Below are positions 39,567-48,734 of a stretch of 64,000 bases of DNA, in pieces. The notes beneath the pieces were generated by a model. The model was not told where the DNA came from. It saw nothing but the letters and a program-made list of their open reading frames with translations, and did not search any database. A program made the translations under genes and the position numbers. The stretch is from Palsa-1392 sp036490335 (GTDB taxonomy: Bacteria; Verrucomicrobiota; Verrucomicrobiia; Chthoniobacterales; UBA10450): NCBI GenBank assembly GCA_036490335.1, contig DASXEB010000011.1, positions 136,488 through 200,487 on the forward strand, given 5' to 3'. Position 1 is the first letter of the stretch. The number at the start of each line of letters is the position of its first letter.

Positions 39567-40847
39567 TTAGTCGATAGGAATGTCGGATAACTGTCCGGCG
39601 AACATGTGATTTGGAGTTGTCTCCACCGTGTGAATGAACTTGCGCATGGCATCGAGGACGGGCACTTCCTTGCGATCGAAGACTTCGCCCTGGAGCAGGC
39701 GCAGGACTTCCATGCGATGGTCCTTGGAGGCGATGAAGTGAGTGAAAAGCGGGAGTAGCTTGTAGTAGAGCCGGATGAATTCGTACCAGATCTCGGTGCC
39801 GGAACGCAGCTTCTTCTCGTAAGGTTTGAGCGCGGCTTCGCTGAAGTCGTTATTCTCGAAAGCATATTTGATGCGCTCGGATGAATACTTCGCGCTGTAG
39901 AGAGCTACACTTACCCCGGATGAGAAGATCGGGTCCACGAAGCGCGCCGCGTCGCCGATGAGGACGAAACCGTTCCCGGCAAAGGTATCCATCTTATAAC
40001 TATAGTCACCTTCGAGTTTGTAGTCATTGACCCGGATCGCGTTTCGCATCGCTTCGGCGAGGTCAGGATTGGAAGCGACATACTTATCGAAGTAACCCTG
40101 CGGATCCATCTTCGAGGTCTTAAAGACTTCCTTCTCGGCGACGATACCCATTGAGGTGATTTCTTCGGTGATTGGGATTTGCCAGGCCCAGCCGCGTTTC
40201 ACGGGCAGGAAATAGATGTGGATATATTCCGACGACGCCATTTTGCCTTTGTCGACGTTCTTGAACCAGGCGTGGACCGCGAATTGATCGAAGATAGGAT
40301 CGTTCTTTTTAACTTTGAGCTGCTTGCCCAAAAGCGTCGCGCGACCACTCGCATCGACGACGACGCGCGCGGGCACTTCGATTTCCTGGTTCGCGACCCG
40401 GATGGTGATTCCCCGGGCATAGTTATTCTCGTCGAATAGCACCTTCGTCGCGCTAACTCCCTGATAAACTTTGGTGCCGAGACTTTCGGCATGTTTCAAA
40501 AGGAGAAGGTCGAACTTTTTCCGATCGACATGATAGGTGTAGTCCTGGTGAATTTTTTCCTGCGGAAACTCGTTGAAGGCAATCGCCGCCTCGCCTTTCG
40601 CGACCGGCGGATGCCATGATGCGCCGTATTTTTTTACGAAGCCTTCCCTTTCCAGGACCGGCAGAAAATCGAGCTCGTCGAAGACGCGGACGGACGACAT
40701 GACCATGGATTCGCCGACGTGATCGCGCGGATGGTTGGCACCTTCGTAGATGGTGTTTTTGATGCCAGCTTTGGAGAGATAGCAACCGAGGGCCGAGCCG
40801 GCCGGGCCGCCGCCGACGATGACGACTTCGTTAGTTCCGTTGTTCAT
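39567..40847 (-). CDS. Flavin-dependent halogenase-like FAD protein 2
   Basis: FAD protein of 426 residues with the strongest halogenase signature in the window. It has VVIVGGGPAGSALGCYLSK, the Lys-containing segment GFVKKYGASW (Lys72/Lys73, at the place of the catalytic lysine in carrier-dependent halogenases such as PltA), and WxWxIP as RGWAWQIPIT (220-225). The DPIFSSGVSVAL segment near the FAD is also typical. It sits between two carrier genes on the same strand (carrier 2 upstream, carrier 1 downstream), the arrangement expected if the substrate is bound to one of them. It differs from protein 1 in length and in the lysine context, so the two may act on different steps. A geranylgeranyl-reductase-like oxidoreductase is the alternative. 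Confidence 0.78.
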   Translation of the reverse strand: MNNGTNEVVIVGGGPAGSALGCYLSKAGIKNTIYEGANHPRDHVGESMVMSSVRVFDELDFLPVLEREGFVKKYGASWHPPVAKGEAAIAFNEFPQEKIHQDYTYHVDRKKFDLLLLKHAESLGTKVYQGVSATKVLFDENNYARGITIRVANQEIEVPARVVVDASGRATLLGKQLKVKKNDPIFDQFAVHAWFKNVDKGKMASSEYIHIYFLPVKRGWAWQIPITEEITSMGIVAEKEVFKTSKMDPQGYFDKYVASNPDLAEAMRNAIRVNDYKLEGDYSYKMDTFAGNGFVLIGDAARFVDPIFSSGVSVALYSAKYSSERIKYAFENNDFSEAALKPYEKKLRSGTEIWYEFIRLYYKLLPLFTHFIASKDHRMEVLRLLQGEVFDRKEVPVLDAMRKFIHTVETTPNHMFAGQLSDIPID

Positions 40848-40956
40848 AATTTGAAAAATCCGACGTTGAAGAATGACACAGGCGCCGGGAGCCGCAAGTC
40901 GCCCGAGCGCGGCGTGTCGATAAGTGAGTTAGTGAGTTTCATGGATGGCGAGTGAC

Positions 40957-41223
40957 TCAGACGCGGCGCGAGTCGGCGGCGTCGGAATCATCGGTTACAG
41001 GAGATTTCTTCGCAAGAAGCACGCCCAAGGTGCGCAATGTGACAAAATTTTCTGCCAAAAGTTCCTCGTCACCGATTTGAATCCCAAGCTCGCTCTCCAT
41101 GAATCCGACGAGGCGGATGACTCCGAGTGAGTCGATGCCGATCGGTTCATCGAGATCGGTCAGCGGGACGTCGCCCGGGCGATGGGCGTCAATGTAATCC
41201 TTGAGTTTCCGAGGTATCTCCAT
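40957..41223 (-). CDS. Stand-alone acyl/peptidyl carrier protein 2
   Basis: Carrier of 88 residues, paralogue of the one at 39252. The attachment serine is Ser32 in PIGIDSLGVIRLV, followed by GFMESELGIQIGDEELLAENF. The C-terminal tail is short and acidic (SPVTDDSDAADS). It is the first gene of the minus-strand unit carrier 2, flavoprotein 2, carrier 1. The duplication suggests that two intermediates are held on different carriers, or that one carrier hands the group to the other (inference). Confidence 0.85.
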   Translation of the reverse strand: MEIPRKLKDYIDAHRPGDVPLTDLDEPIGIDSLGVIRLVGFMESELGIQIGDEELLAENFVTLRTLGVLLAKKSPVTDDSDAADSRRV

Positions 41224-41538
41224 AGGCCGTTGAGTGGATTGGTAGAATTGCGGTAGGTCTGCGGTAAAGGTCAGAGTGGAGGAGTTATCGCACGGTCTTT
41301 TCCTTTAGCGCCAAGACCGGACCGTTTCCACTCTTTCGTGCTGCTGGCGCCAGTGTAGGATAAGTGGCGGCGGAAGAAAAGTCTTTTTCTCGCGCGGCGA
41401 AGAATTTTTCTGCCGTGGAAGTATTTGCTCGACAGCGCCGACTTGATCGGCTAACATTTCGGCCAGTTTAGATCGCTTCGCCCGGCGTATCCCTGCCGCG
41501 CTCCAAGGTTCGCGAACGCGATCGCAGCTTCACCTTCG
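41224..41538. promoter_or_regulatory. Divergent intergenic region, carrier unit and Kelch gene
   Basis: About 315 bases. It must hold promoters for the carrier/flavoprotein unit (leftward) and the Kelch gene (rightward), but I can name no sites with confidence. No open frame with family resemblance is present. It contains one GAGTTA copy near 41282. Confidence 0.35.
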
Positions 41539-44493
41539 ATGAAAACCGTATCGTTATTCTTATTGCTGATTGTTTCGATTTTCGCCGCGAGCACGAGCCG
41601 CGCGACAATTCAATTACCGGCGCCGCGGGTCGGCCACACGGCGACTCGTTTGTATTCGGGGTTAGTCCTGATCGCTGGCGGCACGAACGAGACCGCAACC
41701 CTGCAGACTGCGCTGCTCTACGATCCGCAAACAGGTGAATTTACCGCGACCGGGCCCATGACTGTTCCGCGCGCTTATCATGCGGCGACATTGTTAGGCG
41801 ACGGCCGGGTTTTGCTCACTGGAGGATCGCAGGGCGCCAACAAGCCACTACTCAGCTCGGCCGAAATCTATGACCCGGCCACGAAAACGTTCACGGCGAC
41901 GACTCATCTCATGAGTGTCCCGCGCGAAAACCACACGGCGACTCTGCTTAGGGATGGTCTCGTCGTCATCGTCGGCGGCAAGACGGCTGATCTTTTTAAT
42001 CCTACCACTCAGGTCTTCAGCGAAATTTCCAACCCACCGACGAACCGGACGAATCAGGCTGCGGTTTTGTTGGACAACGGAACTGTTCTGATAACTGGCG
42101 GCTACGTCGACAACCAGCCGTCGGCCGAGGCATGGATCTACGATCCGACGACGAACAAGTTCACTTTGCTGGTTGGGAAAATGCTGATACCGCGCGCGAA
42201 CCAGGGGATGAGTCTGTTGTTAAGTGGCAAGGTCCTGGTCACGGGAGGATTTAGCGGCACGAGTCCCCATGATGAGTGCGATATCTACGATCCGGTCGCG
42301 CAGGTTTTCAGCTCGACGCGACATATGTTTTACCATCGTTCAAACCAGGAACAGATGACTTTGCCTAACGGCAAAGTGCTGGTGGTAGGCGGCACGACTT
42401 TGGAGAGCGGATTTCTTTTTGATAACGAGATCTATGACCCGGGCGCGGGCACATGGACGATCGCTGACACGATGCAGCAGAACCGGTCGGGCGCGACCGC
42501 GACGTTGCTCGACAACGGCAACGTCTTTGTCGTCGGTGGTGTCACTGGTAACACTACTTTGCAAACCGCCGAGATCCTTAGCCCGACGACTCATGCTTTC
42601 ACTCGAGTCGGAGATATGACTGTGCCGCGCAACCAGCATACCGATACCTTGTTGTCGGATGGCACAGTCTTACTCGCTGCCGGAAGCACCGATTTCGACT
42701 TCCTTAGTTCGGCGGAAGTTTTCAACCCGTCGACGAACACCTTCTCGGCCGTCGGCTCGCTCTCGATCGCGCGCAAGAGTCAAACCGCTACCTTGCTCAA
42801 TAACTCGATGGTCCTTATCGCCGGCGGCAAGAGCGCGCAAGGCGACCTCGCATCGGCAGAGTTATATAACCCTTCGACCAAAACCTTCAGCCAGACTAAC
42901 CCAATGAACAATGGTCGCTCGCTTCACACCGCGACCTTGCTGAACAATGGCCAGGTGTTGATCGCTGGCGGCCGCGAAGGTGCGACCCCTATTAAGACGA
43001 CAGAGTTATTCGACCCCACCAGCGACACTTTCACTCTTACCGGCTCGCTCAATGTGCAGAGGAAACGCCACGCGGCGAATCTCCTTCTCGATGGCACAGT
43101 CATGGTCGAAGGCGGCGCCTCAGAGTCAAATGGTGTCGATACGGACGCAGGCACGCCGACGGCGGAGATTTACTCTCCCACTACTGGCGTCTGGACTCAG
43201 GTGGGGAATATGAGCACGGGTCGCACCGAGCAGACAGCAACCCGGTTGCAGGACGGCACGGTGTTAGTCGCCGGCGGTGTTTCGGTGGTCCTGCCGTCGG
43301 ACTTATATCATCCAGTCTTAAAGAATTTCTCGACGGTCGACGGTTTGATTCAGCCGCGGCAGAGACATGTCGCGGTGTTGTTATCAAATCCGGCGTGGGG
43401 CTCGCTCGTCGGCAAGGTCTTGGAAATCGGCGGCGCCTCGACGGGTAGCTCCGTCTTCGGCGGCTTGCAGAATGCTTTGGATACGGTTGAGATTTACGAC
43501 CCTGCAACCGCGCAATTCAGTCTTTTCGGTCACATGACTCAAGCCCGGCAGAATCACACCGCGACCATGTTGAACGACGGACGCATTCTCATCGCCGGCG
43601 GAGTGAGCAGTCCGGCGATCAGCGAGACCGCCGAGACTCTGCCCTTTGCCGACGGCACGCCAACACCTGCGCCGACCTTGCCGGGTAATTTGTTGAATAT
43701 CTCGACACGGCTTAACACCGGCACGGGAGATGACAATTTGATCGCCGGATTTATTATCACCGGCGGAACGACTCCTAAGACTGTTTACATCCGCGCACTC
43801 GGCCCCTCGCTTAAGCTGGCCAAGCCGCCAGTCACAGACGCGCTCGCCGATCCTGTTCTTGAGTTACACAAGCCCGACGGCACAGTTATAACTAACGACG
43901 ATTGGCGCGACACTCAGCAGGCGGAAATCCAGGCGACCGGCATCCCGCCGACGGCAAACGCCGAATCAGCAATCATCGCCCAACTTCCGCCGGCCAATCC
44001 GACCGACCCCGCGAGCGGCGCTTACACCGCGATCGTCCGTGGCAAAAATAATACTACGGGAGTTACATTACTCGAAGTCTACGATCTCGACGCGCCGGAG
44101 CCAGCCTCACAACTGGCTAACATCAGTTCGCGCGGTTTCGTCGGCACGGGTGACGACGTCATCATCGGTGGATTCATCATCGGGCCGACTCCGCCGACGG
44201 GCGAAAAAATATTGGTCCGCGCAATTGGTCCATCCCTGGCGGGCCAGGTGACCGCTCCGTTGCAGAATCCTTATCTCCAGGTTTTCGACGAGAACGGCAC
44301 GCGCATCGCGGCCAATGATAACTGGCAAACGCCCAATGGCGCCGCGATCCGTGCGACTGGCTTGCCACCGCGCAATCCGCTCGAATCCGCCGTGCTGTTA
44401 GTCAATCCCGCGGCGAGCAATTACACCGCGATCGTCGAGGGAGCGGGCGGCGGCACCGGCGTGGCCCTGGTCGAAGTGTATCACTTGAACTGA
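41539..44493 (+). CDS. Secreted Kelch-repeat protein with duplicated C-terminal domain
   Basis: Exported protein of 984 residues with a signal peptide (MKTVSLFLLLIVSIFAAS). I count 14 Kelch-type units of about 48 residues, each with a turn like RxxHTATLLxDGxVLIAGG, enough for two seven-bladed beta-propellers (about residues 25-700). Then follow two copies of a domain of about 130 residues beginning NLLNISTRLNTGTGDDNLI (about 717) and QLANISSRGFVGTGDDVII (about 857), each with an IRALGPSL/VRAIGPSL segment and ending LLEVYDLD or LVEVYHLN. This C-terminal type is frequent in secreted Verrucomicrobiota proteins. Role: probably surface binding of glycans or other cells; no catalytic residues are recognised. 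One variant of the 9-mer only. Confidence 0.85.
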   Translation: MKTVSLFLLLIVSIFAASTSRATIQLPAPRVGHTATRLYSGLVLIAGGTNETATLQTALLYDPQTGEFTATGPMTVPRAYHAATLLGDGRVLLTGGSQGANKPLLSSAEIYDPATKTFTATTHLMSVPRENHTATLLRDGLVVIVGGKTADLFNPTTQVFSEISNPPTNRTNQAAVLLDNGTVLITGGYVDNQPSAEAWIYDPTTNKFTLLVGKMLIPRANQGMSLLLSGKVLVTGGFSGTSPHDECDIYDPVAQVFSSTRHMFYHRSNQEQMTLPNGKVLVVGGTTLESGFLFDNEIYDPGAGTWTIADTMQQNRSGATATLLDNGNVFVVGGVTGNTTLQTAEILSPTTHAFTRVGDMTVPRNQHTDTLLSDGTVLLAAGSTDFDFLSSAEVFNPSTNTFSAVGSLSIARKSQTATLLNNSMVLIAGGKSAQGDLASAELYNPSTKTFSQTNPMNNGRSLHTATLLNNGQVLIAGGREGATPIKTTELFDPTSDTFTLTGSLNVQRKRHAANLLLDGTVMVEGGASESNGVDTDAGTPTAEIYSPTTGVWTQVGNMSTGRTEQTATRLQDGTVLVAGGVSVVLPSDLYHPVLKNFSTVDGLIQPRQRHVAVLLSNPAWGSLVGKVLEIGGASTGSSVFGGLQNALDTVEIYDPATAQFSLFGHMTQARQNHTATMLNDGRILIAGGVSSPAISETAETLPFADGTPTPAPTLPGNLLNISTRLNTGTGDDNLIAGFIITGGTTPKTVYIRALGPSLKLAKPPVTDALADPVLELHKPDGTVITNDDWRDTQQAEIQATGIPPTANAESAIIAQLPPANPTDPASGAYTAIVRGKNNTTGVTLLEVYDLDAPEPASQLANISSRGFVGTGDDVIIGGFIIGPTPPTGEKILVRAIGPSLAGQVTAPLQNPYLQVFDENGTRIAANDNWQTPNGAAIRATGLPPRNPLESAVLLVNPAASNYTAIVEGAGGGTGVALVEVYHLN

Positions 44494-44527
44494 GTGGCTC
44501 TGGCCTAACGAGTATAAGTCGACAAGG

Positions 44528-45631
44528 TCAGTAAATCTGCAGATTTTTCGGAGCTTGAACCGGTAGGTTCTTCTTCAGAAGAGGACGTTCGCTCGTAAGG
44601 GCGGGCACGTTTGAGTCATTAGTCAGGTCGGCGCCGTAGACTTCGACGAACTGGCCTTGCAATGAGTTGGCATTGGCGAGCGCATCCAGCAGCGGCGTCG
44701 GCACGGGCGGGTTGTAAGGCGGGCTCGGATTCCCGTATAACTCCTGCACATCAGTTGCGACGCAGATCATCTGGAAGCCTTTCGGATAAGATAACGGCCC
44801 GGGTGACGGCTTGTGCGGAGCACGTGTCGCGCGGAGCGATGGGTACATCACGCCAAAATGGCCGGGATAAGTGTCAAGCCCGAAGTTCTTCACGGCACTC
44901 TGGGCTTCCATGCCGTTTGTCAGCAAAGGCGGGACCGGATTCAATATCACCGGCGTCGTCGGGAATGACTCCATGAAAGTCGTAAGGATTTTTTTCGCCG
45001 CCTGCACAAAGGCATCTTCGCTGCTGCTGTAGCCAGCCTGCACCGCGAGCTGATTCATGGCAGTGTCATCCGCAGTCGTCTTTGCGAGATACATCACGCA
45101 CACTTGCATGAAACCGGTCGGGCAGACATAAGCCAGCGCGGGATTGCCGTCGTAGCGCGCGCCGAGGGCACGGATGAATGGGAGCCACTGATTCTGAAAC
45201 GCTGTATCCCATGGAAGCGGCATGGAATTTCCACTTCCATCAGCCAGTGTGTATTTGGTCGCGCCGTTGGTATAGACCCAGGTGGGTGAATAAACCCCGG
45301 CGGCGACTGAGAAGCCGACCTGTTTCTGATTTTGATTGCCGAGACTTAGCGCCTGATCGATGTAGGACCAGTCATAAGTCCCTTTTTGCGGTTCGAGCAC
45401 CTGCCAACTGGTCCGCAGCCGGACTCCGTCGATGTGCGGATTTGTCCAGGCCGCTTTGTTTGACATGTTAGGCGGCTCTTTTTCTCCGGTGTTAGCGACA
45501 AACAGTGAGTAGATGCCCGCGGGATAGGGCTTCGCGCTGAGCAAAGGAATTGTCACGGCAAACAAAAAGACGCAGGCTGCGCCAACGCCTCCTCGAAATG
45601 TCATTCGCGCGCGGTAAGTGAGTAACCTCAT
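44528..45631 (-). CDS. Secreted TIM-barrel hydrolase-like protein, paralogue B
   Basis: Exported protein of 367 residues (signal near residues 10-34: GAACVFLFAVTIPLLSAK; an ATG at residue 10 is an equally good start). It shows the family pattern DGVRLRTSWQVLEPQKGTYDW, ALGARYDGNPALAYVCPTG, and a late QFVEVYGAD that aligns with DYWELWNGD and NYIEIYQND in the paralogues (candidate nucleophile Glu). The other candidate Glu (SAEMHLPKT in A, NASSEDWSVPHT in C) is missing: the aligned segment reads QVCVMYLAKT. It may therefore be inactive or use another residue. Convergent with the Kelch gene. Likely acts on carbohydrate outside the cell. Confidence 0.62.
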   Translation of the reverse strand: MRLLTYRARMTFRGGVGAACVFLFAVTIPLLSAKPYPAGIYSLFVANTGEKEPPNMSNKAAWTNPHIDGVRLRTSWQVLEPQKGTYDWSYIDQALSLGNQNQKQVGFSVAAGVYSPTWVYTNGATKYTLADGSGNSMPLPWDTAFQNQWLPFIRALGARYDGNPALAYVCPTGFMQVCVMYLAKTTADDTAMNQLAVQAGYSSSEDAFVQAAKKILTTFMESFPTTPVILNPVPPLLTNGMEAQSAVKNFGLDTYPGHFGVMYPSLRATRAPHKPSPGPLSYPKGFQMICVATDVQELYGNPSPPYNPPVPTPLLDALANANSLQGQFVEVYGADLTNDSNVPALTSERPLLKKNLPVQAPKNLQIY

Positions 45632-45693
45632 GCTTACCGAAAAAGCACTTAGCGTGCCGATTTTCCGCCCGTCGGCCGCTTCGCGCGCGCGGG

Positions 45694-47511
45694 CTATCTC
45701 GTCTTTTCGATCGCGAACGAGTCGGCACCTACGGCCGGTTTGCCATCGCGCGCATAAGGTTGATCTCCAAAGTTAACAATGACTCGATCGCCGGTGCTCC
45801 AATCGGTGAATTGCACTTTTCGGTCCGCCGTCAGCCAGCCATGATTAAGCATTTCCGCAAAGCCGATTCGCGCCCTGACCGCCGAGATGTTCTTATAACT
45901 CTCGACATAATCGGCCTTGTGCTCATCCCAAAGTCTTTGGGTCATATGCCACATCGGCATCGTGCCATAAAGGATGTTGAAGAGATCCTTCTTGCGCGCG
46001 TAAGGCCTGCTTTGGAAATTAGTGTCCCGCCAGACCCAGGTGCCAACGACATAGTCATGAAAGGCCAGTTGATAAAGTGGGATCCTTCTCGTTTCGTCGA
46101 GAGTAATTGCCGCCTGCGGCGCATAACTCTCGCCCAAATCCGTTTCATAACCGCCGGCAGGAATCTTAAGCCGGTTGTCTGCATAAGGTCGCAGCGACAT
46201 CAGTCCTTCGAAGAAATCCAGGCCAGGCAACGCCCAGGTCGGGCAGAGTCCTTCGCCGGAACCTACAACCATTCCCAGGTCTTGAGTCTTTCTCATGATC
46301 TCGAGCCTTGCCTCTTCGTTCTCTTCGATCGTCGAAGGATGAGCAGGATCAAGGCACGGCGCAAGCTGGGCGACGAGCGTGTCAAAGTAGAAGACTTGCA
46401 CGCCATAGTTATTGATCAGTTCCTTTGCTTTCGCGATCCATTCCGGCAGGATGTGTTTTGCGCAAATCCTATCCCACGCTCGGCGATCGCTCTCCGCATA
46501 CAACGCCGCGGGACTAACTCGGCCTAAGAGGATCGCTTCGGGCCATCCTCGATTGCGTGAGACGCGAGTAAGGTTACCAGTCGGCATGTGATATAACCCT
46601 ACTGTCCAGCCTGACTGCTTGATTCCGTCGAATAACTCGCGAGTCACTTCATGTTTGCCATAGAACATTGCGACACCGTGGTCGACTCCGGCCGCTCTCA
46701 TTTCCTGGACGAGACTTAGATCCTCCGCCGGATTTCGACCCCACAGATAGACGTAGACTCCATCCTTCAGGTTAGACAGCGCGGGCCGCTGCCGCAACCG
46801 TGCGCTTAAAGGCTGTAAGTCTGGATGCTGCCGAAGATAAAAAGCTCGATATTCCTTGGCTAACTCTACATAGCCACCTTTGTCAGAAAACGAATAACTG
46901 ATTCGCAACGGAACGCCGTACACAGTCTGGTCTTCGGCATTGACTCGCGCGTCAGGTTTGCGAAAAGAATCGAGGCGGACAGTCAGTGATTGCTTGAGAT
47001 CAGTAAGTCCCCACCAGGGCTGACTTCCATTCCAGCCGAACATCTTGTAGATCTCGGTCCACTTCTCCAGCGGCATGAGAAGTCCTTCGCCGCTCGTATT
47101 CTGGACATAATACCAATCTTTGGCGGGGACGCTGAAGAGAAAAGGATAATCCGGCAGAGTCGTGTATCTCTTATTCGGAATACCAACTGATAAGTCTAAC
47201 GACTGACTCGAGTCGGAGCTAAGAGAAAACTTCACAAGGTAGGACTCACCCTTTCCGACCACGGTTCCGGAGATTGAGTTAGCGCTAAGACTCAGGCCGT
47301 CGCTTGCGACGTGATAGCCCGGAATGACCTTTTGATGCCAAATAAAACCGCTTCGCTTGTCCATCACAGTCACAGAAGCGTCATCGCGTCTTAGGGTTAC
47401 CCGAATAGTCTCGTTCTGGATCGTAAGAGGGGAGTTATCCTGAGCCGCGAAGGCGCTGGGAATCGACAATGCGAGAATGACCGCTCCCGCAAAAAAGCGC
47501 CACGCTCGCAT
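45694..47511 (-). CDS. Secreted glycoside-hydrolase-like protein, GH101/GH129-type barrel
   Basis: Exported protein of about 605 residues. The start at 47511 gives a signal peptide (MRAWRFFAGAVILALSIPSAFAAQ); the longer frame to 47619 does not. An N-terminal beta-sandwich (SPLTIQNETIRVTLRRDDA...) leads to a TIM barrel with segments VYVYLWGRNPAEDL, KELINNYGVQVFYFDTLV (an Asp at the usual nucleophile place of GH101/GH129/GH36-like barrels), and GSGEGLCP (candidate acid/base). A C-terminal small beta domain closes the protein. Assignment to the GH129/GH101-like group is from overall pattern and not certain. Same strand as paralogue B, 62 bases upstream of it. Presumably cleaves an O-linked or exopolysaccharide glycan. 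Confidence 0.6.
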   Translation of the reverse strand: MRAWRFFAGAVILALSIPSAFAAQDNSPLTIQNETIRVTLRRDDASVTVMDKRSGFIWHQKVIPGYHVASDGLSLSANSISGTVVGKGESYLVKFSLSSDSSQSLDLSVGIPNKRYTTLPDYPFLFSVPAKDWYYVQNTSGEGLLMPLEKWTEIYKMFGWNGSQPWWGLTDLKQSLTVRLDSFRKPDARVNAEDQTVYGVPLRISYSFSDKGGYVELAKEYRAFYLRQHPDLQPLSARLRQRPALSNLKDGVYVYLWGRNPAEDLSLVQEMRAAGVDHGVAMFYGKHEVTRELFDGIKQSGWTVGLYHMPTGNLTRVSRNRGWPEAILLGRVSPAALYAESDRRAWDRICAKHILPEWIAKAKELINNYGVQVFYFDTLVAQLAPCLDPAHPSTIEENEEARLEIMRKTQDLGMVVGSGEGLCPTWALPGLDFFEGLMSLRPYADNRLKIPAGGYETDLGESYAPQAAITLDETRRIPLYQLAFHDYVVGTWVWRDTNFQSRPYARKKDLFNILYGTMPMWHMTQRLWDEHKADYVESYKNISAVRARIGFAEMLNHGWLTADRKVQFTDWSTGDRVIVNFGDQPYARDGKPAVGADSFAIEKTR

Positions 47512-47612
47512 GGTAACGCAGTAAGTCACGCTGAGGCGCAATTCAATCAAAATTCTCGCAACGGGAGCGCATCTCAAGGGCGCTTTGGCATAAAAAACGC
47601 TCGATTTCATGT

Positions 47613-48734
47613 ATGACATCTCGATCTTGCCGGGCTGGACGACGATCCTTTCTCTGTAACCTGTCGTCGTATCTCGCGACCTTCTATCTCTTGGCCGTCC
47701 TATCCTCGTTCGCGGACGTGCCGCCGAAGATTCCGCGCGGTGTTTTTTCTCTCACGGGCGCCGCCAGTAACATCCGCGGCGCAGTTTTAACCAATCCAAA
47801 TGTCGATGGAATTACTATCCGCCAGGATTGGGCCGAGCTCGAGCCGACCGAAGGCAGTTATAACTGGAGTTATCTCGATGGGCAGGTCGCGCTCGCGGCA
47901 GCTGCGTCCAAGACGGTGCTTTTGCGCATTAACACTCAGGCGAACAAGCCCGCCTGGGTCACGAACGCTGTCGCCCAAGCCGGCGGAACATTTATCACTT
48001 TCAGTGACGGCACGACCATTCCGGTTTTCTGGGATCCTACTTTCCTGACCAAAAAGAAGGCGATGATCGCAGCTTTGGGGGCGCACTTCACTCATAACTC
48101 TGCGATCACCATTGTCTGCGCGAGTTTCGCCAATGCGAGCAGCGAAGATTGGAGCGTGCCGCACACTCCGCCGGATGTGACCAAGTGGTTAGACGCAGGT
48201 TATACCTCGGAAAAATTAATCGCCGCCGGCCAACAGATCATCGACGCCACTATGAGTGCTTTCCCGAACCAGTTTGTAACTCTCGCGGTTGGTGGTAACG
48301 GCCAAGGCGGCAGCTCGGGAAGTCTCGATCCTGATCCAAGCTATGTCGCGCGCGGCGCCGTCCTTGCGGCTGACTCGGCCTGGCCTGGCCGGCTGATCGT
48401 GCAAAAAAATGACTTATCGACTTATAACCCGCCCGCGCCGGGAACGGGCACGCTTTATCAGATATTGTGGGATAGCCGGCCGCAGGTGGGCGGCCAGATG
48501 CTGGATTCATGTTACGGCGACGAAAGTTATCGTGTTAACGATGGGATCGCGGACACGCCCGCAGACATCTTGCGGCGAAGCGTCGATCTCGGAGTGAGCT
48601 ATGGCATGAATTACATCGAGATTTATCAAAACGATGTCCTTAACCTTCCGGACGAGATCGCGTCCGCCCATTCCGAACTCGTGGCTGGAAGCAGTGCCCC
48701 CGGAGCTCCTAAAGGACTGATCGTGCTGCCGTAA
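47613..48734 (+). CDS. Secreted TIM-barrel hydrolase-like protein, paralogue C
   Basis: Exported protein of 373 residues, divergent from the GH gene with 100 bases between. Signal region SSYLATFYLLAVLSSFADV. The family pattern is very clear here: DGITIRQDWAELEPTEGSYNW, followed by LGAHFTHNSAITIVCASFAN, the Glu of ANASSEDWSVPH (candidate acid/base), and the Glu of MNYIEIYQND (candidate nucleophile). Similar to B in most of its length and to A more distantly, so this locus holds three related secreted proteins. Last gene of the island: the next gene (holA) is housekeeping and rich in 9-mer copies. Confidence 0.65.
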   Translation: MTSRSCRAGRRSFLCNLSSYLATFYLLAVLSSFADVPPKIPRGVFSLTGAASNIRGAVLTNPNVDGITIRQDWAELEPTEGSYNWSYLDGQVALAAAASKTVLLRINTQANKPAWVTNAVAQAGGTFITFSDGTTIPVFWDPTFLTKKKAMIAALGAHFTHNSAITIVCASFANASSEDWSVPHTPPDVTKWLDAGYTSEKLIAAGQQIIDATMSAFPNQFVTLAVGGNGQGGSSGSLDPDPSYVARGAVLAADSAWPGRLIVQKNDLSTYNPPAPGTGTLYQILWDSRPQVGGQMLDSCYGDESYRVNDGIADTPADILRRSVDLGVSYGMNYIEIYQNDVLNLPDEIASAHSELVAGSSAPGAPKGLIVLP

